Source of the DNA: JAUIIK01 sp963745675
GTDB lineage: Bacteria > Chloroflexota > Chloroflexia > Thermomicrobiales > CFX8
Length of the DNA: 64,000 bases
Assembly: GCA_963745675.1 (NCBI GenBank)
Contig: CAVUYM010000027.1
Location: 186,001-250,000, forward strand
Reading direction: 5' to 3'
A program made the position numbers and the translations under genes. Below the pieces are notes generated by a model that did no database searches, had not been told where the DNA came from, and saw only the letters and a program-made list of their open reading frames with translations. Below, in pieces: positions 47,040 through 55,230 of this stretch; position 1 is the stretch's first letter, and each line of letters begins with the position of its first letter.

Positions 47040-48239
47040 CTAACCCGTTGAACTGGTTACGAACTTACCTGGCGCAACGAGCAGCTCCAGATCAAGATCC
47101 TCGAGCGAGTCGAACTGAACATCCTGAAGATCGGTCGCGGTCACGAACAGTTGGCAGCCCATTGAGCTGACCCGGCGTAGAAGCTCTTCGCGATGCGAGG
47201 CATCCAACTCTGACAAGACATCATCAAGTAGCAGGACAGGACGCGCGCGAATTCGAGTGGACATGAATTCGATTTCGGCAAGCTTGAGGGCAACGATTGC
47301 GAGACGCTGTTGACCCCTCGAGCCAAATCGCTGAATCGGCCTCCCACCCAACAGAATTTCCAGATCATCTCGATGCGGACCGATTGTCGTCACCCCTCGT
47401 GCAATATCTTCTGCCTGCGCCTGTCGCATCGCCGACTCGAGCACTGAGCCGACCCGCTGGCTGACCGATCTGACGTCCCCGGCCCCATCGGCTATCGATC
47501 TCCACCACGATACAGGTTGCTCCAGGCTGGATATGTAACTTACGCTCAATACATCGTCAAACGATGCTACGTCTCGAAATTGCTCCTCTGCGTGGCAGGC
47601 GATAGATCTGGTTGCAAGTGCTCTCGCAGCAATGAGATACGCGCCGAGCGCCACAACCTGGTCGTCCCAGAACTCGAGTTCCGTTCGGTTCCCGTTCCCG
47701 GCCGCTATCGATTTAAGCAACGAATTGCGATTGGCAACCATCCGTCCATATCGCGCCAGATGACGCATATACTCTCGATCAATTTGCGATAGCAACACGT
47801 CAAGAAACCGTCGGCGTACCGATGGCGAACCGATGACGAAATCAAGATCTTCCGGGGAGAATGACACAGTAGGAAACAGACCAACCACGTCGGCGGCTTT
47901 TCGCGGCGCATCGGCCACACGGAGCAGCTTCCTCGTGACGTTTCCATCGTTCCGCTCGATGAAGATATCTATTTCTGCGGAAACGTAGGGACTGGACACC
48001 ACCCCCTGGACGCGCGCATAGGGTGGCGAAGCGAGTTCTATTCCGCTCTCATGATTGATGAGATCAGCGTCTAGTACGCCTTTGCGTGATCGCGTCGTTG
48101 ATAGCAACAACAAGGCTTCAATGATCGACGTCTTACCAGTCCCATTTGGGCCGACGATACGCAGCCCATGATCACTGATATCAAGTCTGAGCCGCCGGTG
48201 AACGCGAAACTCGTCGAGCTGTAGCCTCGTTAGCCTGTA
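47040..48239 (-). CDS. recF: DNA replication and repair protein RecF
   Basis: RecF is an SMC-like ATPase that loads RecA at single-strand gaps. The frame continues upstream of the first standard start codon. LTRLQLDEFRVHRRLRLDIS and the Walker A GPNGTGKTS lie before the TTG at 48113, so the real protein begins near 48239 and has about 398 residues. The ABC signature FGSRGQQRLAIVALKLAE and Walker B PVLLLDDVLSELD are clear. No ATG, GTG or TTG exists between the conserved N-terminus and the in-frame TAG at 48240-48242. The start codon is therefore probably altered by an error. dnaN lies 31 bases upstream. Confidence 0.88.
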   Translation of the reverse strand, partial: YRLTRLQLDEFRVHRRLRLDISDHGLRIVGPNGTGKTSIIEALLLLSTTRSRKGVLDADLINHESGIELASPPYARVQGVVSSPYVSAEIDIFIERNDGNVTRKLLRVADAPRKAADVVGLFPTVSFSPEDLDFVIGSPSVRRRFLDVLLSQIDREYMRHLARYGRMVANRNSLLKSIAAGNGNRTELEFWDDQVVALGAYLIAARALATRSIACHAEEQFRDVASFDDVLSVSYISSLEQPVSWWRSIADGAGDVRSVSQRVGSVLESAMRQAQAEDIARGVTTIGPHRDDLEILLGGRPIQRFGSRGQQRLAIVALKLAEIEFMSTRIRARPVLLLDDVLSELDASHREELLRRVSSMGCQLFVTATDLQDVQFDSLEDLDLELLVAPGKFVTSSTG

Positions 48240-48270
48240 CTACGTCAATCGTCACGTTTCAGCGCCGGCA

Positions 48271-49413
48271 CTAATTTGCGCCGATCACCATCGGCATGAT
48301 CACGTGGACAAACTTGTCATCATCGATCGGACGGAACACTCCGGCTGCATTCGGTCCCTGAAGCTCTAGCGCGATTGATGGACTGTCGAGAACCGAAAGC
48401 ACTTCAGTCAGATAGCGGCCATTGAACGCTACTTCGAGCTCGTTACCCTCGATCTGCGCGTCAAGTTCATCTCTATTGTCACCAGTGTCGGCCGCCGTCG
48501 CAGTAACGGTTAGTTTTCCGATCCCGTCAGACCCGTCAGACGGATCGAGAGCAAACTTGATCACGTCGTTGTTTGAGCGCGCAAAGATCGCAGCTCTCCG
48601 AGCAGCTTCAAGCAAAACCTCTCGCGAAACCACGGTTCGCGTATTCCAGGTCTGAGGAATGATCTGCTTCAAATCAGGGAATGTGCCATCAATCAGCCGA
48701 GTCACGAGCATCACGTCGGGAACCTCGACGACCATTTGCGCTTGATTCGGAGTTATCCGGATTTCCGCGCTTTCCTGGCTGTCTGCAAGAATCCGGCCAA
48801 TCTCCTGCATGCTGCGCGCTGGCACGACGATCGACAGCGGCTCTTCCAGTTCCGTCGCGAGCGACATCTCTCGAAACGACATCCGAAATCCGTCGGCTGC
48901 TGCGAGCGCAAGGACATTTCCCTTGCTCTCGATATGGACTCCGGCCAACACCGGACGTGAATCATCCGACGCCGCGGCGAAAACAACCTGGCCAATAGCT
49001 TCGCGCAGGTCGGCGGAATCCACGCTGAAGCGCATACCGTTGGCAGCGTCTGGAGCGATCGTTGGGAAATCGTCCGGATCCTGGCCGCGAACATGGGCCT
49101 GAGTTAATCCTTGCTTCACAAGCATCGTCGTCGGGCCGGAATCTTCGAAGAGTTCTATCTCCCCCGACGAAAGGCTAGAGACGAAGTCGTTGAGCACGCG
49201 TGCTTGCAATGCTGCTCGTCCGGGCTCGTCGACTCTGGCCGGAATGCGGCAAACAATTCCACGTTCCAGATCAGTCGCGGAAATGACGAGTTCGTCTTCT
49301 GTCGCTTCTAATAGGTAATTCCCTAAGACGGGAAGGGTGGTACGCGACGCCACGGCCCGTCCCGATATTGACAAGGCACGTTGCAGATTTTCCTGTAGAC
49401 AGGTGACTCTCAC
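48271..49413 (-). CDS. dnaN: DNA polymerase III beta sliding clamp
   Basis: A 380-residue clamp with three repeated domains. Family segments are ATDLERGIVCRIPARV, FVSSLSSGEIEL, VFAAASDDSRPVLAGVHIE and the C-terminal FRPIDDDKFVHVIMPM. It tethers the polymerase encoded by dnaE and is loaded by the complex containing HolA. GTG start at 49411-49413 with GGGAG nine bases upstream. It is followed by recF in the usual order. dnaA, the typical upstream partner, is not here. Confidence 0.95.
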   Translation of the reverse strand: MRVTCLQENLQRALSISGRAVASRTTLPVLGNYLLEATEDELVISATDLERGIVCRIPARVDEPGRAALQARVLNDFVSSLSSGEIELFEDSGPTTMLVKQGLTQAHVRGQDPDDFPTIAPDAANGMRFSVDSADLREAIGQVVFAAASDDSRPVLAGVHIESKGNVLALAAADGFRMSFREMSLATELEEPLSIVVPARSMQEIGRILADSQESAEIRITPNQAQMVVEVPDVMLVTRLIDGTFPDLKQIIPQTWNTRTVVSREVLLEAARRAAIFARSNNDVIKFALDPSDGSDGIGKLTVTATAADTGDNRDELDAQIEGNELEVAFNGRYLTEVLSVLDSPSIALELQGPNAAGVFRPIDDDKFVHVIMPMVIGAN

Positions 49414-49539
49414 GATGGATCACTCCCTAGTGTCCGTACACCCCGAAATGGACCCGGATTATAACACTTGACTCCTTGGAAGCATATCGTTACAATGAAT
49501 TAGAACATGCGTTCTGCTACGCTAGCGAGGAGCCCGAAC

Positions 49540-49758
49540 ATGCTTGAACACGTCTCAGCCCAGCATACCCCATTCGATTCAGCCGAAGTGGCGAACCCGT
49601 TGCAGGCGATTCGCGCACTCGAAGGGCGTTTGGATCGCGGCTGGCAAGTGATCTCAGCAAAGGATCAAAAGGGAGAGTCGACTGACGCCCTTTTCCATCA
49701 CTTTCTCGCATTGCTTCGCCAGTATGAGAAGCTCTGCGACACCTACAGCGCCGTGTAG
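49540..49758 (+). CDS. small conserved-looking hypothetical protein
   Basis: The 72-residue acidic, helical protein has a central ALEGRLDRGWQVISAKDQKGE and a C-terminal LLRQYEKLCDTYSAV that could form a helix pair. ATG 49540 is seven bases after GCGAGGAG, a good ribosome site. An in-frame ATG at 49507 is less likely. It is divergent from dnaN. No family is recognised. Confidence 0.6.
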   Translation: MLEHVSAQHTPFDSAEVANPLQAIRALEGRLDRGWQVISAKDQKGESTDALFHHFLALLRQYEKLCDTYSAV

Positions 49759-49851
49759 TGAATCTTCCTCGAAAATCCGATTGACCCGATCCATTTATCA
49801 CTGCTAATCTCTCCCTCAATATCAACCTTTGGATTGAGAGAGGCAGCACAA

Positions 49852-51039
49852 GTGGCTGGTTACGATGTCCCGGCTGTGCGATCTGAACTCCCGATTTTGC
49901 GCGAATGGACCTACCTCAATACAGGCACGGTTGGGATCATGCCCGACTCCGTTTTCGATCAATTAGCTTCCACCATGCGCCACTACGAACAAGGCGGCCA
50001 CACTACCCAGTCCGATGTTGTCGACGGCGCCAACAAAGCCAAAGACGCACTGGCAAATCTGCTCAATGTGTCAGCCTCCGAAATCGCATTGAATCGCAAT
50101 GCGACAGACGGGATCAATCTCGTTGCATCGACATTTCCCCTGGAACAAGACGACGAAGTCATTACCTCGAACGAAGAGCATCCAGCTATGGTCCTTCCGC
50201 TGCTCGCCGCCTGCGAACGCGCAGGAGCCAGATTGCGATTTGCGAACTTCAGCGCCGATCCCGATACATTTGAAAGTAATCTCCGTAGTGTCCTGAATGA
50301 TCGCACCCGCTTGGTTGCCATGAGCCACGTTTCTTGCGAAACTGGCGCACGACTACCAGCGGCGATCATCCGAGATGTCGTAGGAGACGATGTCGCAGTC
50401 CTGATCGATGCCTCCCAATCGGTGGGGCAATTCCCGATCTCGATCCCAGATTTACAAGCGAACTTTGTCATCGGAAATGGCCACAAGTGGCTGGCTGGTC
50501 CCAAAGGCTCTGGATTTGCATGGGTAGCATCGGACTCCGAACATCTCATCCCGCCGGCCTACGTTGCGAGCGATTCATTCGATCCTCACTGGTCGCGCGC
50601 CCACTACCAGGTCGAACCAGCCCCAGCACTAAAGTTTGCCAGCGGCGCTGCCCGCTACGAGATGGGCACCAGATCGTGGCATCTGCATGCTGGTCTCGCA
50701 GCCGCGATTGACTACCAGGATTCACTGGGTTGGGACGCGATCGCGGCACATATCAAATTGACATCAGACACCCTCAAGCAAGAACTGGCCGCAACGCCAA
50801 ACGTCACCGTTCATACGCCGAGTAATTGGGAACACTCGTCAGGCCTCGTGACCTTTTCCATTGCCGATAGAAATGGTGAAGATCTGGCCCATACGCTCTG
50901 GAATGACTATCGAATTGCCCAGCGTCGCGTCGAGGTTCCATCAGCGGTTCGGATTTCCTGCGCCTATTTCACCGACGATGAGGATCTGTCAAAGATTGTC
51001 GGTGCGGTTCAGAATCTGGCGGGCGGGAGAGCGGAATAG
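49852..51039 (+). CDS. class V aminotransferase (cysteine desulfurase / isopenicillin-N-epimerase-like)
   Basis: This PLP fold-type I enzyme of about 395 residues begins with YLNTGTVGIMP. TDGINLVASTF and the Asp-rich VLIDASQSVGQFP precede the PLP-lysine in VIGNGHKWLAGPKGSGFAWV. The family includes SufS, kynureninase-like and epimerase-like members. The absence of the conserved catalytic-loop Cys segment of SufS makes desulfurase activity uncertain. Start GTG 49852 follows GAGAGG by about nine bases, and TTG 49834 is the alternative. It ends 18 bases before the convergent phosphatase gene. Confidence 0.8.
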   Translation: MAGYDVPAVRSELPILREWTYLNTGTVGIMPDSVFDQLASTMRHYEQGGHTTQSDVVDGANKAKDALANLLNVSASEIALNRNATDGINLVASTFPLEQDDEVITSNEEHPAMVLPLLAACERAGARLRFANFSADPDTFESNLRSVLNDRTRLVAMSHVSCETGARLPAAIIRDVVGDDVAVLIDASQSVGQFPISIPDLQANFVIGNGHKWLAGPKGSGFAWVASDSEHLIPPAYVASDSFDPHWSRAHYQVEPAPALKFASGAARYEMGTRSWHLHAGLAAAIDYQDSLGWDAIAAHIKLTSDTLKQELAATPNVTVHTPSNWEHSSGLVTFSIADRNGEDLAHTLWNDYRIAQRRVEVPSAVRISCAYFTDDEDLSKIVGAVQNLAGGRAE

Positions 51040-51057
51040 AGGATCGAACTCACCAGC

Positions 51058-51705
51058 CTAAATGGTAGTGAGTGATTCGGTATGGTGCGTGTCCCAATAG
51101 ACGCGATTGTGAAATTCGAGCTGCCAGGTGCCACCGTCATATACGAAGCACGTAACGCCACAGTTCGCCACGATAAGGGCTGAGCGAGACGCTGGCGGCA
51201 TACCCAGCAGTTCCGTCATGATGGTTCGGATCGTCCCACCGTGGGTTACGATTCCGATATGCGAAGCTCCTTGGTTGCTATCAACCACCTCGCTGATAAA
51301 TGCGCTCGTACGATCGACGAGATCGGACAACGATTCACCACCCGGTGGGGCTGAGCCGCTCTTGCTAAAAACGCCGGTGCCCCAGTCGTCACCAACACCG
51401 TGACTCTTCAGGACTTCTCGGAAATTCACGTAGTCGACACCTTGCAAAACGCCATAGTGCATCTCGCGCAATCGAATATCCGGTTCAATCTCCCGATCGA
51501 CTGCCGTCCCGAGTGGACGCGCCGTTTCGAAAGCACGCTGCAAGTCAGATGCGTATATTCGATCGAACGGTACGATCTCAAGAGCTGCTGCCGTGACACG
51601 TGCTTGCTCGACACCCCTGTCTGTCAAAGGAGTGTCGAGCTGACCCTGGAACACGCGCTGAATATTGTGCGCGGTTTCTCCGTGCCGGATAAGCCAAAGT
51701 CTCAA
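51058..51705 (-). CDS. histidine phosphatase family protein (phosphoglycerate-mutase-like)
   Basis: The 215-residue enzyme has the phosphohistidine motif RLWLIRHGETAHN at the N-terminus, YASDLQRAFETARPLG, REMHYGVLQG and the second catalytic His in GIVTHGGTIRTIM. It is the cofactor-independent acid-phosphatase-like branch (CobC/GpmB type). The natural substrate is not readable. It is 8 bases downstream of the cyclophilin gene on the same strand. Confidence 0.88.
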   Translation of the reverse strand: MRLWLIRHGETAHNIQRVFQGQLDTPLTDRGVEQARVTAAALEIVPFDRIYASDLQRAFETARPLGTAVDREIEPDIRLREMHYGVLQGVDYVNFREVLKSHGVGDDWGTGVFSKSGSAPPGGESLSDLVDRTSAFISEVVDSNQGASHIGIVTHGGTIRTIMTELLGMPPASRSALIVANCGVTCFVYDGGTWQLEFHNRVYWDTHHTESLTTI

Positions 51706-51713
51706 GACCGCTG

Positions 51714-52457
51714 CTATTTCCGGACTATTTCAATATTTGAGATGAAGACCGGTTCGGTCGGCTTCGACGGCTCGCCGGAATCGCTGGTCGTTACTGGCAC
51801 GGCAGCAATCGCATCGACGACGTCCATACCGGCCGTTACTTCCCCAAAGATGGTGTAGTTCTTCGGAAGCTGTCGCGACAGATCCCCAAGCACGATAAAG
51901 AATTGCGAACCGTTGGTGTTCGGGCCGGCATTCGCCATCGCCAGAGTACCTTTCATGTACTCGCCCACGACCGGTTCGTCGTTGAATCGATACCCCGGTC
52001 CACCGCGACCCGTCCCGGTAGGATCACCAGACTGAATGACAAAGCCGCTCAAGATCCGATGGATCGGAACGTTTTCGTAAAATCCTTCGTCAGCCAGGAA
52101 CACGAAGCTGTTTACCGTATTTGGCGCAACTTCTTCGAACAGGTCAACGTCAATCTCTCCAAAATTCGTCGTGATCTTTGCCTGGTAATCAACTCCGGCC
52201 TCGAGGGCGAGAGGTGGCGGTGCGTCCCATTGCTGCAATTCGTCAAATCCTTTCGTTGGCGGTGCATCAAGCGCACTCGCCGTAGCGATTTCGGTTGCGG
52301 TCGCTGTTGCGGTGTTTCGCGGCGGTTCCGTGGGCGCGACATCCGGCTCGCCCTCGCCACATCCTGCCATGATGAGAAGTGCGACGAGTATCGGTGCCGC
52401 GGCGGTGATGTACCGCTTAATCACCCGCCTCGACCGTTTCTTCGGCAACGAGTCCAA
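51714..52457 (-). CDS. lipoprotein cyclophilin-type peptidyl-prolyl isomerase
   Basis: The 247-residue protein starts with a basic segment, a hydrophobic stretch and the lipobox LIMAGC (Cys near residue 33). A Thr/Ala/Pro-rich linker (residues 36-75) follows. The cyclophilin domain reads TNFGEIDVDLFEEVAPNTVNSFVFLADEGFYENVPIHRI, VIQSGDPTGTGRGGPGYRFNDE, NGSQFFIVLGD and YTIFGEVTAGMDVVDAI. It should be anchored outside the cytoplasmic membrane and help fold exported proteins. The start at 52457 overlaps the upstream HD gene by 41 bases. GTG 52424 would overlap less but would shorten the signal peptide. Confidence 0.9.
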   Translation of the reverse strand: MDSLPKKRSRRVIKRYITAAAPILVALLIMAGCGEGEPDVAPTEPPRNTATATATEIATASALDAPPTKGFDELQQWDAPPPLALEAGVDYQAKITTNFGEIDVDLFEEVAPNTVNSFVFLADEGFYENVPIHRILSGFVIQSGDPTGTGRGGPGYRFNDEPVVGEYMKGTLAMANAGPNTNGSQFFIVLGDLSRQLPKNYTIFGEVTAGMDVVDAIAAVPVTTSDSGEPSKPTEPVFISNIEIVRK

Positions 52458-53003
52458 GTTGATCCGCTACGGGTTTCAGACCCTCAACAACGGTCAATAT
52501 ATGCTCGTCGAAATCAACGCCCAGTTCTTCTGCGGCGCGGCGCATCTCATCTCTATCTACTGCTCGTGCAAAGGCCTTGTCCTTCATCTTCTTCTTCACT
52601 GAACGCGGTTTAACATCGTCGAGTGACTTCGATGGTCGCACAAGCGCAACAGCAACGATAAAACTCGACAGTTCATCAACAGCAGCAAGCGTCTTACGAA
52701 GCTTCGTATCTCTCGGAATGTCCGTATGCTCGGCATGACTTAACACATCCTGCACCACATCCTCGGGCACACCCTTGCTACGTAGTATTGGAGCACCGTC
52801 TTGCGGGTGCTGATCGAGCGTCGGGTGAATTTCGAAATCGAAATCGTGAACAAGACCTACAAAACCCCAGCGCTCTTCGTCTTCGCCGAACCGCGAGCAT
52901 ACTCGCGCATCGACGCTTCAACAGCCACACAGTGGCGGATCAACGCCGGACTCTCGACATACCCATGCAGAATCTCGAGTGCGTTATCGCGTGTAGTTTC
53001 CAT
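52417..53003 (-). CDS. HD-domain phosphohydrolase (frameshifted)
   Basis: The assembled protein of about 195 residues has an HD metal site in RHCVAVEASMREYA and GLVHDFDFEIHP, then GAPILRSKGVPEDVV. The C-terminal VALVRPSKSLDDVKPRSVKKKMKDKAFARAVDR stretch is typical of a widespread HDIG-type family in Chloroflexota and Firmicutes. The frame breaks at about 52890-52893, solved by adding one C (ARRFGEDEERWGF). The start is ATG 53001-53003. The substrate is unknown, and nucleotide or nucleotide-second-messenger hydrolysis is possible. Confidence 0.8.
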
Positions 53004-53051
53004 CTCTGCAAAACCTCTAATCTCGTCGAATCTCGCGCGTTCGCCCCCATC

Positions 53052-54116
53052 CTACACAATCAGCATTGCATCGCCGAAGGAATAGAATCGGTATTTGTTA
53101 TCGATGGCATGCTCATATGCACGCTTCAGGAGACCACTTCCAGCAAATGCATCGATCATGAGCAGCAGCGTCGTGCGCGGCAAGTGAAAGTTTGTGATTT
53201 GCGCCCCGATGATTTGGAACTCGAATGGCGGACGTATATAGATCGAGGTGCGCCCGGTCATCTCAGATTGGCTGCGATCTGATTCTCCGACAGTCTCGAG
53301 TACGCGGGTTGTTGTTGTGCCTACGCTTACCACGCGCTTTCCGGCCGACCGAGTGGAACAGATTGTTTCCCAGGTTTCCTCTGGTACCGAGAACCATTCG
53401 GAGTGCATTTTGTGCCGTGCTGGATCTTCTACTTCGAGCGGACGAAAGGTATCGAGCCCGACATGCAACGTAATGTGCTCGACCTCAACTCCTCGGTTTC
53501 GACACCGCTCCAGGAGTTCCGGCGTGAAATGAAGTCCAGCGGTCGGTGCTGCAGCAGACCCTTCGACGTTCGCATAGACAGTCTGGTAGCGCTCCGCGTT
53601 CACCAACTCCTTCCGGATATATGGGGGCAACGGGACACGCCCATACTTGTGAATCAGTTCCTGGCTCGCAATGTTCACAAGCGCCAGTGACCCCTGCCGT
53701 TCGATGAACTGGATCGAGTCCGAATTCTCCCCGTCGTCAGATCCAACTACCGACAGAATTTCGCCGGCACGCAAACGAGCGAGTGGTCGTGCAAGCGCCC
53801 TCCAATTGCCTTCACCTACTTCCTCAAGCAACAGCAATTCCACCCTGCCTCCCGAACTTCGTCGAGCGTGGATTCGGGCAGGGACGACCTTCGAGTCGTT
53901 AACAACGAGGAGGTCACCGGGATTGAGCAATTCCGGAAGGTCAGAGAATCGGTGATCGCTCAGTTGATTCGAGCTACGATCGACGAGCAACAGCCGCGAA
54001 GAATCTCGCGGCTCCACCGGCCTTTGGGCGATGAGCTCTTGCGGAAGTTCGTAATCAAGAAAAAGATCTTCATCGGGTCGATGGTCGTTTTCCACGCCAA
54101 ACTCAGTTGGATTCAA
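53052..54116 (-). CDS. queA: tRNA preQ1(34) S-adenosylmethionine ribosyltransferase-isomerase
   Basis: A 354-residue enzyme that builds epoxyqueuosine on tRNA. Segments visible are FLDYELPQELIAQRPVEPRDSSRLL, DLLVVNDSKVVPARI, YGRVPLPPYI, SAAAPTAGLHFTPELL and TNFHLPRTTLLLMIDAF. Length is standard. It overlaps the end of ruvB by 14 bases, and queA-ruvB is a very common pairing. No tgt is in the window. Confidence 0.95.
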   Translation of the reverse strand: MNPTEFGVENDHRPDEDLFLDYELPQELIAQRPVEPRDSSRLLLVDRSSNQLSDHRFSDLPELLNPGDLLVVNDSKVVPARIHARRSSGGRVELLLLEEVGEGNWRALARPLARLRAGEILSVVGSDDGENSDSIQFIERQGSLALVNIASQELIHKYGRVPLPPYIRKELVNAERYQTVYANVEGSAAAPTAGLHFTPELLERCRNRGVEVEHITLHVGLDTFRPLEVEDPARHKMHSEWFSVPEETWETICSTRSAGKRVVSVGTTTTRVLETVGESDRSQSEMTGRTSIYIRPPFEFQIIGAQITNFHLPRTTLLLMIDAFAGSGLLKRAYEHAIDNKYRFYSFGDAMLIV

Positions 54117-55143
54117 AAAGCGTCGGTTGCTTCAAGGAGTCAACGCTAGCCGGCACGTCTAGTCCAAGGTGGCGGTAGGCACGTTCAGTAACGATTCTCC
54201 CGCGGGGTGTTCGCTGCAGAAAACCGAGCTGGATCAGGTACGGTTCGTAGACATCCATAATAGTGTCGGACTCTTCGCTTGTTGCGGCTGCCAGCGTGTC
54301 GATACCGACCGGACCGCCATCGAATTTGTCGATGATAGCTTCCATGATCTTTCGATCGACTTCATCGAGTCCCAACTCATCGACATCCAACATTTCCATG
54401 GCGTCGCTCGCGACTACCTGGCTTATTTCGCCATCCGCTCTTACCTCCGCGAAATCACGGGCGCGCTTCAACAGCCTGTTGGCAACGCGAGGAGTTCCAC
54501 GCGAACGGGTAGCAATTTCAATTGCTCCGTCTTCTTGAATCGGAACGCCCAGAATCCTGCCAGACCGGTTTACTATTTCGGTCATGGCAGTATCGTCGTA
54601 ATACTCCAGGCGAAAAACCGCACCGAATCGGTCTCTCAGCGGCGAAGTGAGGAGTGCCAGACGAGTTGTCGCACCTACCAGAGTGAAGCGCGGCAAGCTG
54701 AGGCGCATTGAACGCGCAGCGGGACCCTTACCCAACACGATATCGACCGCAAAATCCTCCATTGCAGGATAGAGCACTTCCTCGACTATCCGGCTCAGAC
54801 GGTGTATTTCATCGATGAACAGGACGTCTCCAGGCTTCAGGTTCGTCAAGATTGACACCAGATCGCCGGGACGTTCTATTGCCGGCCCCGAAGTGATACG
54901 GACGTTGACGCCCATTTCGGCACCGATGATCGTCGCCAGGGTTGTCTTCCCTAGGCCCGGTGGCCCATAGAGCAGAATGTGGTCCAGCGCTTCGCCTCTA
55001 GCTAGCGCCGCTTCGATAAATATCGAAAGTGTCTCTTTGACCCTATGCTGGCCAATGTACTCGCCCAACCGCTTTGGTCGCAAACTCGTTTCAGCAACGG
55101 AGTCTTCGTCCATCTGTTTGCCGCTAACGACTCTGCCGCTCAT
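54103..55143 (-). CDS. ruvB: Holliday junction DNA helicase RuvB
   Basis: This 346-residue AAA+ motor drives branch migration. It has LRPKRLGEYIGQHRVKETL, Walker A LLYGPPGLGKTTLATII, Walker B LFIDEIHRLSR, sensor LVGATTRLALLTSPLRDRFG, and the winged-helix C-terminal domain ending QRTPRGRIVTERAYRHL. Start at 55143, or at the internal ATG of MDEDSVAETSLRPKRL. ruvA is not adjacent and ruvC is about 50 kb away. Confidence 0.95.
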   Translation of the reverse strand: MSGRVVSGKQMDEDSVAETSLRPKRLGEYIGQHRVKETLSIFIEAALARGEALDHILLYGPPGLGKTTLATIIGAEMGVNVRITSGPAIERPGDLVSILTNLKPGDVLFIDEIHRLSRIVEEVLYPAMEDFAVDIVLGKGPAARSMRLSLPRFTLVGATTRLALLTSPLRDRFGAVFRLEYYDDTAMTEIVNRSGRILGVPIQEDGAIEIATRSRGTPRVANRLLKRARDFAEVRADGEISQVVASDAMEMLDVDELGLDEVDRKIMEAIIDKFDGGPVGIDTLAAATSEESDTIMDVYEPYLIQLGFLQRTPRGRIVTERAYRHLGLDVPASVDSLKQPTLFESN

Positions 55144-55230
55144 GGTTGATCACTCTTTCGGATGGCTCCCGATCCAGCGCCAGAAGTATATCAAGAGCAA
55201 TAGAACGGGCGTTCTAATCGAAGTATTATG

